From Eubacterium sp. (lineage in GTDB: Bacteria > Bacillota > Clostridia > Lachnospirales > Lachnospiraceae): 64,000 bases of DNA. Position numbers and translations under genes: made by a program. Numbering within the stretch: position 1 is the stretch's first letter; each line of letters begins with the position of its first letter. Shown here one piece after another: positions 17,334 to 24,023 of the stretch. Location: the NCBI GenBank assembly GCA_024698965.1, contig JAILQM010000128.1, positions 1 to 64,000 on the forward strand, written 5' to 3'. The notes beneath the pieces were generated by a model. That model worked only from the letters and a program-made list of their open reading frames with translations, searched no databases and was not told the origin of the DNA.

Positions 17334-17829
17334 TCTTATCCTCCTTAAATTTTGCTGCAACCTTTTCATTTATGGTATCCACAAGCTCCGGCGGAACAAA
17401 CTTGGAAATATCTCCGCCAAAAGCCGCCGTCTCTCTTACTGTTGTAGAGCTAAGATATGAATACTCAAGACTGGTCGTCAAAAATATTGTCTCAAGATCG
17501 CTGTTGAGCATTCTGTTTGTCTGCGCAACCTGAAGCTCAAATTCAAAATCCGTAACAATTCTAAGGCCTCTTACAATAATATTCGCATCCTTCTGCCTTG
17601 CAAAATCAGCAAGAAGCCCTTCAAAAGATTCAACCTTTACATTTGGTATGTCTTTTGTAACCTCTTTTAACATACTAACACGATATTCGGGCGAAAACAA
17701 TGGTGTTTTTGCCTTGTTAATCAGCACTCCGACAACGAGTTCATCCACCATATTTGCCGCTCTTTTAATGATATCGAGATGCCCGAGCGTACATGGATCA
17801 AAGCTGCCGGGATAAATTGCTCTTTTCAT
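17326..17829 (-). CDS. coaD: Phosphopantetheine adenylyltransferase
   Basis: Catalyses the fourth step of coenzyme A synthesis, 4'-phosphopantetheine plus ATP to dephospho-CoA. The 167-residue length is normal. The nucleotidyltransferase motif [15 protein letters not shown] (6-20) and the ISSTTVRE-like [18 protein letters not shown] near 125-142 are present. Confidence 0.97.
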   Translation of the reverse strand: MKRAIYPGSFDPCTLGHLDIIKRAANMVDELVVGVLINKAKTPLFSPEYRVSMLKEVTKDIPNVKVESFEGLLADFARQKDANIIVRGLRIVTDFEFELQVAQTNRMLNSDLETIFLTTSLEYSYLSSTTVRETAAFGGDISKFVPPELVDTINEKVAAKFKEDKNE

Positions 17830-17850
17830 TATTTAAGTCTCCATTCTTAA

Positions 17851-18402
17851 TTACATTTTCTCTATGAATACATGCATATTTGTTTTATATTCTTTGACTC
17901 TTACCGCCTTAAGGCCGATTTCCTCGAGGAAGTCAAACTTCGTATGTAAATCCGCTTCCATAATTATAAGAGTATCTTCTTTTACAATCGAAGATGATGC
18001 AAGGTATTCAAGCACTTCCCTTTCATATCCTTCAAAATACGGAGGATCTATGAAAATAATATCAAAAGGCTCAAGCTTTTCTATAGCCCTTAAAGAAGCT
18101 TTGATATCTTTGGAAAATACCAGTGACTGCTCGGTAAACTCAGTATGTGCCAGATTTTCTTCAATTGTTTTAACGGCTTCTTTGGAATTGTCGACAAACA
18201 CGGCAAACTCGGCACCTCGGCTTAATGCCTCAATGCCTATTCCTCCGCTGCCGGCAAAAAGATCCAAAAATCTCGTGCCGTAAATACGCGTCTGCAATAT
18301 ATTAAAAAGCGTTTCTTTAATCCTGTCCTGGGTAGGTCTGGTATTTTTTCCGGGCACCGTCTTTAATCCGAAGTGCCTTTTCGATCCCGCAATTACTCTC
18401 AT
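17851..18402 (-). CDS. rsmD: 16S rRNA (guanine-966-N2)-methyltransferase
   Basis: SAM-dependent methyltransferase of the small ribosomal subunit. At 183 residues it shows RPTQDRIKETLFNIL, the SAM loop LDLFAGSGGIGIEALSRG (near 41-58) and the catalytic (D/N)PPY motif as FIDPPYF near 117. It overlaps pgsA upstream by four bases (ATGA), and rsmD-coaD is a common pair in Firmicutes. Confidence 0.96.
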   Translation of the reverse strand: MRVIAGSKRHFGLKTVPGKNTRPTQDRIKETLFNILQTRIYGTRFLDLFAGSGGIGIEALSRGAEFAVFVDNSKEAVKTIEENLAHTEFTEQSLVFSKDIKASLRAIEKLEPFDIIFIDPPYFEGYEREVLEYLASSSIVKEDTLIIMEADLHTKFDFLEEIGLKAVRVKEYKTNMHVFIEKM

Positions 18403-18941
18403 GACTGTTCTTTAAGTACCTCTTTATTCTTCACAATATAATCCACCAGCGAAATTATTGTAAGCGCCAGTGCGATATAGGTAACAATTTGTGCCGCAAG
18501 CTGAAAATAAACATTTTCAAAATTAAGTATCAGCATTATTATCATTATCATCTGGAAGGTTGTTTTAAATTTTCCCCACCAGCCTGCAGCTATAACAATA
18601 TTGTTTTCTGCGGCAATGAGTCGAAAACCGCTTATTATAAATTCTCTGCAAATAATAATAATTACTATCCAGGCTGAAAGTCTGTCCATCTTAACAAGAC
18701 AAATCATTGCGCTGCAAACAAGAAGCTTGTCAGCCAAAGGATCCATGAACTTTCCGAAATTTGTTACAAGGTTATACTTTCTTGCGATTTTGCCGTCCAA
18801 AAGATCCGTAAGGGATGCAACAATAAATATCGCAAGGGCCCATATATCTTTGTTTGCAACAGGCAGATCAAAAAGCAAAAGTACTACAAAAAACGGAATA
18901 AGTATTACTCTTAAGACTGTAAGTTTATTAGGCAGGTTCAT
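18399..18941 (-). CDS. pgsA: CDP-diacylglycerol-glycerol-3-phosphate phosphatidyltransferase
   Basis: Membrane enzyme of phosphatidylglycerol synthesis. A 180-residue protein with several membrane segments and the CDP-alcohol phosphotransferase motif SLTDLLDGKIARKYNLVTNF, continuing into GKFMDPLADK. Its start overlaps the end of rimO by 14 bp. Confidence 0.95.
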   Translation of the reverse strand: MNLPNKLTVLRVILIPFFVVLLLFDLPVANKDIWALAIFIVASLTDLLDGKIARKYNLVTNFGKFMDPLADKLLVCSAMICLVKMDRLSAWIVIIIICREFIISGFRLIAAENNIVIAAGWWGKFKTTFQMIMIIMLILNFENVYFQLAAQIVTYIALALTIISLVDYIVKNKEVLKEQS

Positions 18942-20262
18942 CTGTAATTACTCCTATCAAATCATATTCGTGCGCACCGGTAATTTTTACCTTAACCATA
19001 TCGCCGGACATAAGGCTCTTTCTGTCGGTTTCTATAAATACATAGCCGTCAACATCGGGTGCATCACGAAAACTTCTTGCAACATAGGTGCCTTCTTCGG
19101 CGATATAGCCGTCGATTATAACAGTGTATTCGTTTCCGATGAGACTCTCATTAATATCTGCACAAATCTCACTCTGAAGCTCCATTATTTCATCGCGCCA
19201 TCTGTTTTTTGTTTCATCGTCAATCTGACAGGGCATATTCGCCGCTTTAGTACCTTCTTCTCTAGAATACGCAAAACAGCCGAGCCTGTCGAATTCCATC
19301 TCGTTGATGAAATACATTACATCTTCGTGAGCTTCTTCTGTTTCACCCGGAAATCCTGCAATAAGAGTTGTTCTTAAAGCAATATCGGGAATATTTTCTT
19401 TAAGTTTTTTAATAAGAGAACGAAGTTCTTTATTAGTCGTTCTTCTTCCCATCATTTTCAGCACTTCGTCATTTGCGTGCTGAATGGGCAAATCAAGATA
19501 ATGACAGACCTTTTTGTTTGTCCTCATCTCTTCTATAAGTTCATCCGTTATCTCTTCAGGATAACAATATAAAATTCTGATCCACTCGATTCCTTCAACT
19601 TCGGATAGCTTGCGAAGCAATACACAAAGCGACTTTTTGCCGTAAATATCCACGCCGTAAACCGTCGTCTCCTGTGCAACAAGAATTAGCTCTTTTACGC
19701 CCAAAGATGCAAGATATTCGGCCTCCGAAACAAGTTTTTCCATAGGAAAACTTCTGTATCTGCCTCTTAGAGAAGGAATAATGCAGTACGAACAGACTTT
19801 GTTACATCCTTCCGAAATCTTAAGATAAGCATAATGCGAAGGAGTCGAAACAACTCTCCTTGTATCGGTATTAGGCAAATCTTTAAGCGGCGCACAGCAG
19901 TCGTAAAAAGAGCCTTTTAAAGCCTCATTTACCGCTTCAACTATCTTATCGTAAGAGTTTGTACCGAGAACCGCGTCAACTTCGGGAATCTCGGCTTTAA
20001 TGTCCTTCTCATACCTTTGAGCAAGACATCCCGTAACTATAAGTGCTTTGCATCTTCCTTTTTTCTTTTCGGCCATCTGCAGAATACTTTCTACACTCTC
20101 ATCCTGAGCATCCAAAATAAAACTGCAGGTATTTACTACGATAATGTCGGCTTCATCTTCATTATCCGTAATAGTATATCCGTTATCACGTAAAAGTCCG
20201 AGCATGACTTCCGAATCAACCAGATTTTTATCGCATCCGAGCGATACAAAAAATACATTCAT
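18928..20262 (-). CDS. rimO: Ribosomal protein S12 methylthiotransferase
   Basis: Radical-SAM enzyme that adds a methylthio group to Asp of ribosomal protein S12. At 444 residues it has an N-terminal UPF0004 domain (SLGCDKNLVDSEVMLG at 7-22), the radical-SAM cluster motif GCNKVCSYCIIP near 150, and a C-terminal TRAM domain. The N-terminal LGCDKNLVDSE is the form typical of RimO rather than MiaB. Confidence 0.96.
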   Translation of the reverse strand: MNVFFVSLGCDKNLVDSEVMLGLLRDNGYTITDNEDEADIIVVNTCSFILDAQDESVESILQMAEKKKGRCKALIVTGCLAQRYEKDIKAEIPEVDAVLGTNSYDKIVEAVNEALKGSFYDCCAPLKDLPNTDTRRVVSTPSHYAYLKISEGCNKVCSYCIIPSLRGRYRSFPMEKLVSEAEYLASLGVKELILVAQETTVYGVDIYGKKSLCVLLRKLSEVEGIEWIRILYCYPEEITDELIEEMRTNKKVCHYLDLPIQHANDEVLKMMGRRTTNKELRSLIKKLKENIPDIALRTTLIAGFPGETEEAHEDVMYFINEMEFDRLGCFAYSREEGTKAANMPCQIDDETKNRWRDEIMELQSEICADINESLIGNEYTVIIDGYIAEEGTYVARSFRDAPDVDGYVFIETDRKSLMSGDMVKVKITGAHEYDLIGVITDEPA

Positions 20263-20275
20263 AAAATATTCTAAA

Positions 20276-20301
20276 ACACAAAAGGCGCATATTCATGCGC
20301 C
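20276..20301 (-). terminator. Hairpin between rpoZ and rimO
   Basis: Seven-base-pair stem GGCGCAT-N4-ATGCGCC in the minus direction, then TTTTGTGTTTT. It could terminate part of the transcripts leaving rpoZ and so lower expression of rimO and the genes after it. Confidence 0.65.
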
Positions 20302-20311
20302 CAAGTGAATC

Positions 20312-20611
20312 CTATTCTTCTACTTCAGCTTCTTCTGAAACCTCATCGGTTACAACCTCGTCATCAAATTCGAGATCTTCTTCGCCGTCTCCGATGACCT
20401 TTACCTTTCCTTCGTAAAGCTCTTCAACAGCAATCGAGAAAGGCTTCTGGCATTTTGCAACTGCAAGAGGATCGTCTCCGTCTATAATCTGACGGGCTCT
20501 TTTTGCAGTAGCCATAACGATTGAATATCTGCTGTTTACAACCGGCTCTTCTCCCGGCTCAACATCTTTGTTTACTACCTGCATTAAATCTGTGTATGAT
20601 GGATGTAACAT
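20312..20611 (-). CDS. rpoZ: RNA polymerase omega subunit
   Basis: Small subunit that helps assemble RNA polymerase. The 99-residue protein has the family core (NSRYSIVMATAKRARQI, 26-42, and the KPFSIAVEELYEGKV segment) plus a long acidic C-terminal tail. AAGGAGA precedes the start. It follows gmk directly, as in many Firmicutes. Confidence 0.94.
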   Translation of the reverse strand: MLHPSYTDLMQVVNKDVEPGEEPVVNSRYSIVMATAKRARQIIDGDDPLAVAKCQKPFSIAVEELYEGKVKVIGDGEEDLEFDDEVVTDEVSEEAEVEE

Positions 20612-20612
20612 T

Positions 20613-21248
20613 TTATAAATCTCCTTTCAACAAACCTTCAAGTTCAGTTCTGATATTATCCAAAAAATTCTTATCCGGTAAATCACCCGGTATATTTCCG
20701 TCTACAATGCCCCTGACATCCTCAATACATTTATCAAGGCTGTCATTTATTACAAAGTAATCGTATTTATCCATGTTTTCGGCTTCGCTTTTGGCCTGAA
20801 GCATTCTTTGCCTGATATTGTCTTCAGAATTTGTCCCTCTGTCACGAAGTCTTTGAACAAGCGTCTTTACAGATGGCGGAAGAATGAATACCAAAACCGT
20901 CTGCGGCAGTTTTTCTTTAACCTTCATCGCTCCCTGCATTTCAATTTCCAAAAATACATTTTTTCCGGAATTTAATTTTTGCTCAACATATTCTTTAGGC
21001 GTGCCGTAGTAATTGCCCACATACTCGGCATATTCCAAAAACGCATCCTGCGAAATCATCTTTTCGAATTCGTCTCTGTTTTTAAAAAAATAAGCAACGC
21101 CTTCTTTTTCGCCTTCTCTCGGGCTTCTTGTAGTAGCCGATACGGAAAGGCAAAACTCATCCGGATACCTGGTTAAAAGCTCATTCATTATTGTGCCCTT
21201 ACCCGTGCCGGAAAAACCGGAAAATATAATAAGTTTACCTGTCTTCAT
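20613..21248 (-). CDS. gmk: Guanylate kinase
   Basis: Phosphorylates GMP to GDP. The 211-residue protein has the P-loop GFSGTGKGT (11-19), SATTRSPREGEKEGVAY for GMP binding, and the lid segment RLRDRGTNSEDNIRQRM. The start has an AAGGAAG site. No remA gene separates it from yicC, unlike the B. subtilis order. Confidence 0.97.
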   Translation of the reverse strand: MKTGKLIIFSGFSGTGKGTIMNELLTRYPDEFCLSVSATTRSPREGEKEGVAYFFKNRDEFEKMISQDAFLEYAEYVGNYYGTPKEYVEQKLNSGKNVFLEIEMQGAMKVKEKLPQTVLVFILPPSVKTLVQRLRDRGTNSEDNIRQRMLQAKSEAENMDKYDYFVINDSLDKCIEDVRGIVDGNIPGDLPDKNFLDNIRTELEGLLKGDL

Positions 21249-21261
21249 TATATACTTCCTT

Positions 21262-22140
21262 TTACTCTATATTCTGAATCTGTTCACGTACTTTTTCAAC
21301 GTCGGTCTTAAGTTCAATAGCAACATCGGAAATCTCTGCGTCCGTAGACTTAGACAAAATTGTATTTGATTCCCTGTTCATTTCCTGAGCAATGAAATCA
21401 AGCTTTCTGCCTATGCTGCCGCCCTTAAGAAGAGTATCCTTCATGGATTTAATATGCGTTCTGAGTCTTACGGTCTCTTCATCCACGCAAATCTTATCGG
21501 CATATAAAACAATTTCCGTTGCAAGTCTTGACTCGTCTAAGGTTCTGTCATTTAAAATCTCATTAACCTTATCGTGAAGCTTTTGTCTGTATTCATTGAT
21601 AACATCCGGATATCTGATCTCTATCTTATCCACAAAACCAAGCATATCATCAAGCTTGCCGATAAGATCTGTTTTAAGGCTTTCACCTTCTTTTTCTCTG
21701 GCCCTGTTAAAGTTAACGGTTGCGCCTTTAACAGCCTCCATGAGAAGATTCTCCAAAACCTCATCCTCGCCGGATGCATTTTCCATTGTTATTACTTCCG
21801 GATATCTTGAAAGCTGTGAAACCATAATATCGTTTTTGATATCAAAGTCCTCAGCCATCTGTGAAAGATATTCCATATACTTTGCGGCAAGATCTTTATT
21901 ATAGTGCAAAGTACTCTCACCTATGGAATAGTCTTCAAACGAAATAAAAACATCGACCTTTCCTCTGGCAATGTTTTCCTTAAGATAATCTCTGATTTCG
22001 GCCTCATAAGAAGTAAGTCTTCTCGGAATCTTGATATTTAAATCCAGGTATCTGTGATTAACAGCCTTAATTTCAACCGAAACCTTACGATTTTCACCCA
22101 ACGCTTCGTATCTGCCGAAGCCGGTCATACTATATAACAT
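21262..22140 (-). CDS. YicC/YloC family endoribonuclease
   Basis: A 292-residue cytoplasmic protein that starts MLYSMTGFGR and contains VEIKAVNHRYLDLNIKIPR, both signatures of YicC/YloC. The C-terminal DUF1732 part ends with the conserved KLDFIAQEMNRESNTILSKS. Members are reported to be RNases. First gene of the yicC-gmk-rpoZ unit, with a consensus promoter and repeats in its leader. Confidence 0.93.
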   Translation of the reverse strand: MLYSMTGFGRYEALGENRKVSVEIKAVNHRYLDLNIKIPRRLTSYEAEIRDYLKENIARGKVDVFISFEDYSIGESTLHYNKDLAAKYMEYLSQMAEDFDIKNDIMVSQLSRYPEVITMENASGEDEVLENLLMEAVKGATVNFNRAREKEGESLKTDLIGKLDDMLGFVDKIEIRYPDVINEYRQKLHDKVNEILNDRTLDESRLATEIVLYADKICVDEETVRLRTHIKSMKDTLLKGGSIGRKLDFIAQEMNRESNTILSKSTDAEISDVAIELKTDVEKVREQIQNIE

Positions 22141-22154
22141 ATTGTCTCCTATCT

Positions 22155-22191
22155 GTATGCATAGCTAACCTGACACACAATGTATGCATAC
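22155..22191 (-). repeat. Two TATGCATAC repeats in the yicC leader
   Basis: GTATGCATAC (22182-22191, itself a palindrome) and TATGCATAC (22155-22163) flank an 18-19-base segment between the predicted transcription start and the yicC RBS. The copies can pair with each other into a 9-bp hairpin or be bound as two operator sites. Confidence 0.6.
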
Positions 22192-22197
22192 GAAATT

Positions 22198-22226
22198 ATT
22201 ATAGTTAAATTAGCAAAAATAGTCAA
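22198..22226 (-). promoter_or_regulatory. yicC-gmk-rpoZ promoter
   Basis: On the minus strand, TTGACT (22221-22226), a 17-bp spacer and a perfect TATAAT (22198-22203). It lies back to back with the riboswitch promoter on the other strand. Confidence 0.8.
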
Positions 22227-22259
22227 TAATATTTAGAGCATAAAATGCTTTAAATCAGG

Positions 22260-22288
22260 TTGACAAGTCAATAAAGTTTTTGTATATT
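22260..22288 (+). promoter_or_regulatory. Promoter of the manganese riboswitch operon
   Basis: Perfect -35 TTGACA (22260-22265), a 17-bp spacer and TATATT (22283-22288). Predicted start near 22295, about 13 bases before the aptamer. Confidence 0.8.
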
Positions 22289-22307
22289 ATTTCTCAAATG
22301 AATATTC

Positions 22308-22391
22308 CATGAGGGAGTAGTTCGCGCACAGCGTGATTTGTCAACAGTCCCGGAATTTATTCCTGGCAAATCTTAAAGAATGAGACTCATG
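22308..22391 (+). ncRNA. yybP-ykoY manganese riboswitch aptamer
   Basis: The closing stem is CATGAG (22308-22313) with CTCATG (22386-22391). It encloses the conserved GGGAGTAG on the 5' side and GAGAC on the 3' side, both typical of the yybP-ykoY class. A second stem, GATTTG/CAAATC, encloses TCAACAGTCC and an inner hairpin built on GGAAT/ATTCC, as in the class consensus. The two downstream genes encode cation transporters of families known to be controlled by this Mn2+ sensor. The aptamer and the following terminator share bases, which suggests an ON switch. Confidence 0.85.
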
Positions 22392-22446
22392 TATAAACTT
22401 TTCAAACATCTTTGATGAGTTTATACATGGGTTTTTAGTTTTTTCG
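22388..22446 (+). terminator. Riboswitch expression-platform terminator
   Basis: A perfect 12-bp stem, CATGTATAAACT (22388-22399) with AGTTTATACATG (22418-22429), then GGTTTTTAGTTTTTT. The first four bases of the stem (CATG) also form the 3' side of the aptamer closing stem, so ligand-stabilised aptamer and full terminator exclude each other. Confidence 0.82.
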
Positions 22447-22457
22447 GAGGAGAATTT

Positions 22458-23426
22458 ATGGCAGAATATATTCAAAAAGCACCAATTTTCATAGTAGTCA
22501 TTTTACTGGTTTTGGGCTTCGTCTGTTTAATAAAAGGAGCCGATTATTTTGTAGAAGGTTCGTCATCTATCGCAAAAAGATTTAATGTGCCATCTATTAT
22601 TATCGGCCTTACAATCGTAGCCATGGGCACTTCCCTTCCGGAAACTGCCGTAAGTGTTGTTGCAGCCGTCAGTAAAAACAATGAGCTCGCAATCTCAAAT
22701 GTTGTCGGCTCAAATATTTTTAATCTAATGGTTGTTATAGGAGTCTGTTGTGTTTTAATGCCTATTCTCGTTGATGACATGACAATAAAGTGGGACATCC
22801 CTTTTTCTCTGATCTGTGCAGGACTTTTATTCATATTCGGAAGCCTCGGTTCAAAAACAATCGGCCGATACGAAGGAGCTCTTCTTTTAGCGCTTTTTGT
22901 ATATTTTCTTTATAAACTTCTTAAAAGAGCCAAAGAAAACCGCGAATCGGTTTCGGAAAACGAAGAAGAAATAAAACTCATATCTCCTATTCTCAGTATT
23001 GTATTTATTCTCGCCGGTGCTGCCGCAATAGCTCTGGGCGGACAGCTCAGCGTTAAAGCCGCAAGCCGCATTGCCATAGAGTTCGGTATGAGCCAGACTC
23101 TTGTTGGCCTTACGATTGTTTCAATCGGCACATCCTTGCCGGAGCTTTGCACCTCATTTATCGCCGCCAAAAAAGGTGAAATCGACATGGCTCTCGGAAA
23201 TGCCATCGGCTCAAATATTTTCAATATTTTACTCGTGCTCGGAATATCATCGGTAATTACGCCTATTACCTTCCTTACCGAAAATGCGATAGACTTTGCA
23301 ATCCTTATTGCATTTACGATAATAATCTGGATAATAGTCTATAAAAAGAAAAAACTCACAAGAATAAACGGTATATTAATGCTTGTGCTCTATGCCGCAT
23401 ACACAGCATATATAATAATAAGATAA
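22458..23426 (+). CDS. CaCA-family cation/sodium antiporter
   Basis: A 322-residue membrane protein of the YrbG/NCKX type with about ten membrane segments. The two inverted alpha repeats each carry the ion-binding motif: GTSLPET (57-63) with VVGSNIFN (83-89), and GTSLPEL near 222 with AIGSNIFN. The family exchanges Ca2+ (or another divalent ion) for Na+. Placement behind a Mn2+ riboswitch suggests a role in Mn2+ export here, which is inference. GGAGGAG precedes the ATG. Confidence 0.9.
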   Translation: MAEYIQKAPIFIVVILLVLGFVCLIKGADYFVEGSSSIAKRFNVPSIIIGLTIVAMGTSLPETAVSVVAAVSKNNELAISNVVGSNIFNLMVVIGVCCVLMPILVDDMTIKWDIPFSLICAGLLFIFGSLGSKTIGRYEGALLLALFVYFLYKLLKRAKENRESVSENEEEIKLISPILSIVFILAGAAAIALGGQLSVKAASRIAIEFGMSQTLVGLTIVSIGTSLPELCTSFIAAKKGEIDMALGNAIGSNIFNILLVLGISSVITPITFLTENAIDFAILIAFTIIIWIIVYKKKKLTRINGILMLVLYAAYTAYIIIR

Positions 23427-23444
23427 TCCTACGGAGGCCATAAA

Positions 23445-24023
23445 ATGTTAACCTTTTTATCAATTTTCGCCGCACAGTTCATCGCAGAAATGGGCGACAA
23501 AACCCAGATTATGCTCATCGCATTAAGTACAAAATATAAGCTTAAAGATATTATTTTAGGTACATTCGTTGCGATTCTTGTATTAAACGCAATAGGAGTT
23601 CTCGCAGGAAGCTTTATAGGCTCGGTAATCCCTGAATATATTATTAAACTGGTTGCAGGAATCGTATTTGTCATATTTGCTATAACCTACCTTTTCCCGT
23701 CAAAAGACAATGAAGAAGACGCAAAAGAAAGTAAAATTTCCTTTGCGCCTTTAGCTGTATTTTTTACTTTTTTCATAGCCGAACTCGGAGACAAGACTCA
23801 ACTTACCGCAATCACCTTCGGTGCAAATGCCGGTCTTTCGAATGCTCTTGTCGTATGGCTTGCCTGTTCACTCGGCCTTTTTGCCGCCGATATGCTCGGG
23901 CTTTTCTTCGGCAAAATCATAAGCTCTAAAGTTCCCGAAAAAACAATAAACATAGTTGCTGCGGTAATTTTCCTTATCTTCGGTATTTTGACATTATACC
24001 GGGCCTTTAAAGCGTATGTTTAA
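23445..24023 (+). CDS. TMEM165/GDT1 (UPF0016) cation exporter
   Basis: A 192-residue membrane protein of about six segments with the twin signature E-x-G-D-K-T: AEMGDKT (14-20) and AELGDKT (112-118). Bacterial members such as MneA export Mn2+ and are often under yybP-ykoY control, which matches the riboswitch upstream. It lies 18 bp after the CaCA gene. Its last 17 bases overlap the end of the convergent histidine kinase gene. Confidence 0.92.
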   Translation: MLTFLSIFAAQFIAEMGDKTQIMLIALSTKYKLKDIILGTFVAILVLNAIGVLAGSFIGSVIPEYIIKLVAGIVFVIFAITYLFPSKDNEEDAKESKISFAPLAVFFTFFIAELGDKTQLTAITFGANAGLSNALVVWLACSLGLFAADMLGLFFGKIISSKVPEKTINIVAAVIFLIFGILTLYRAFKAYV

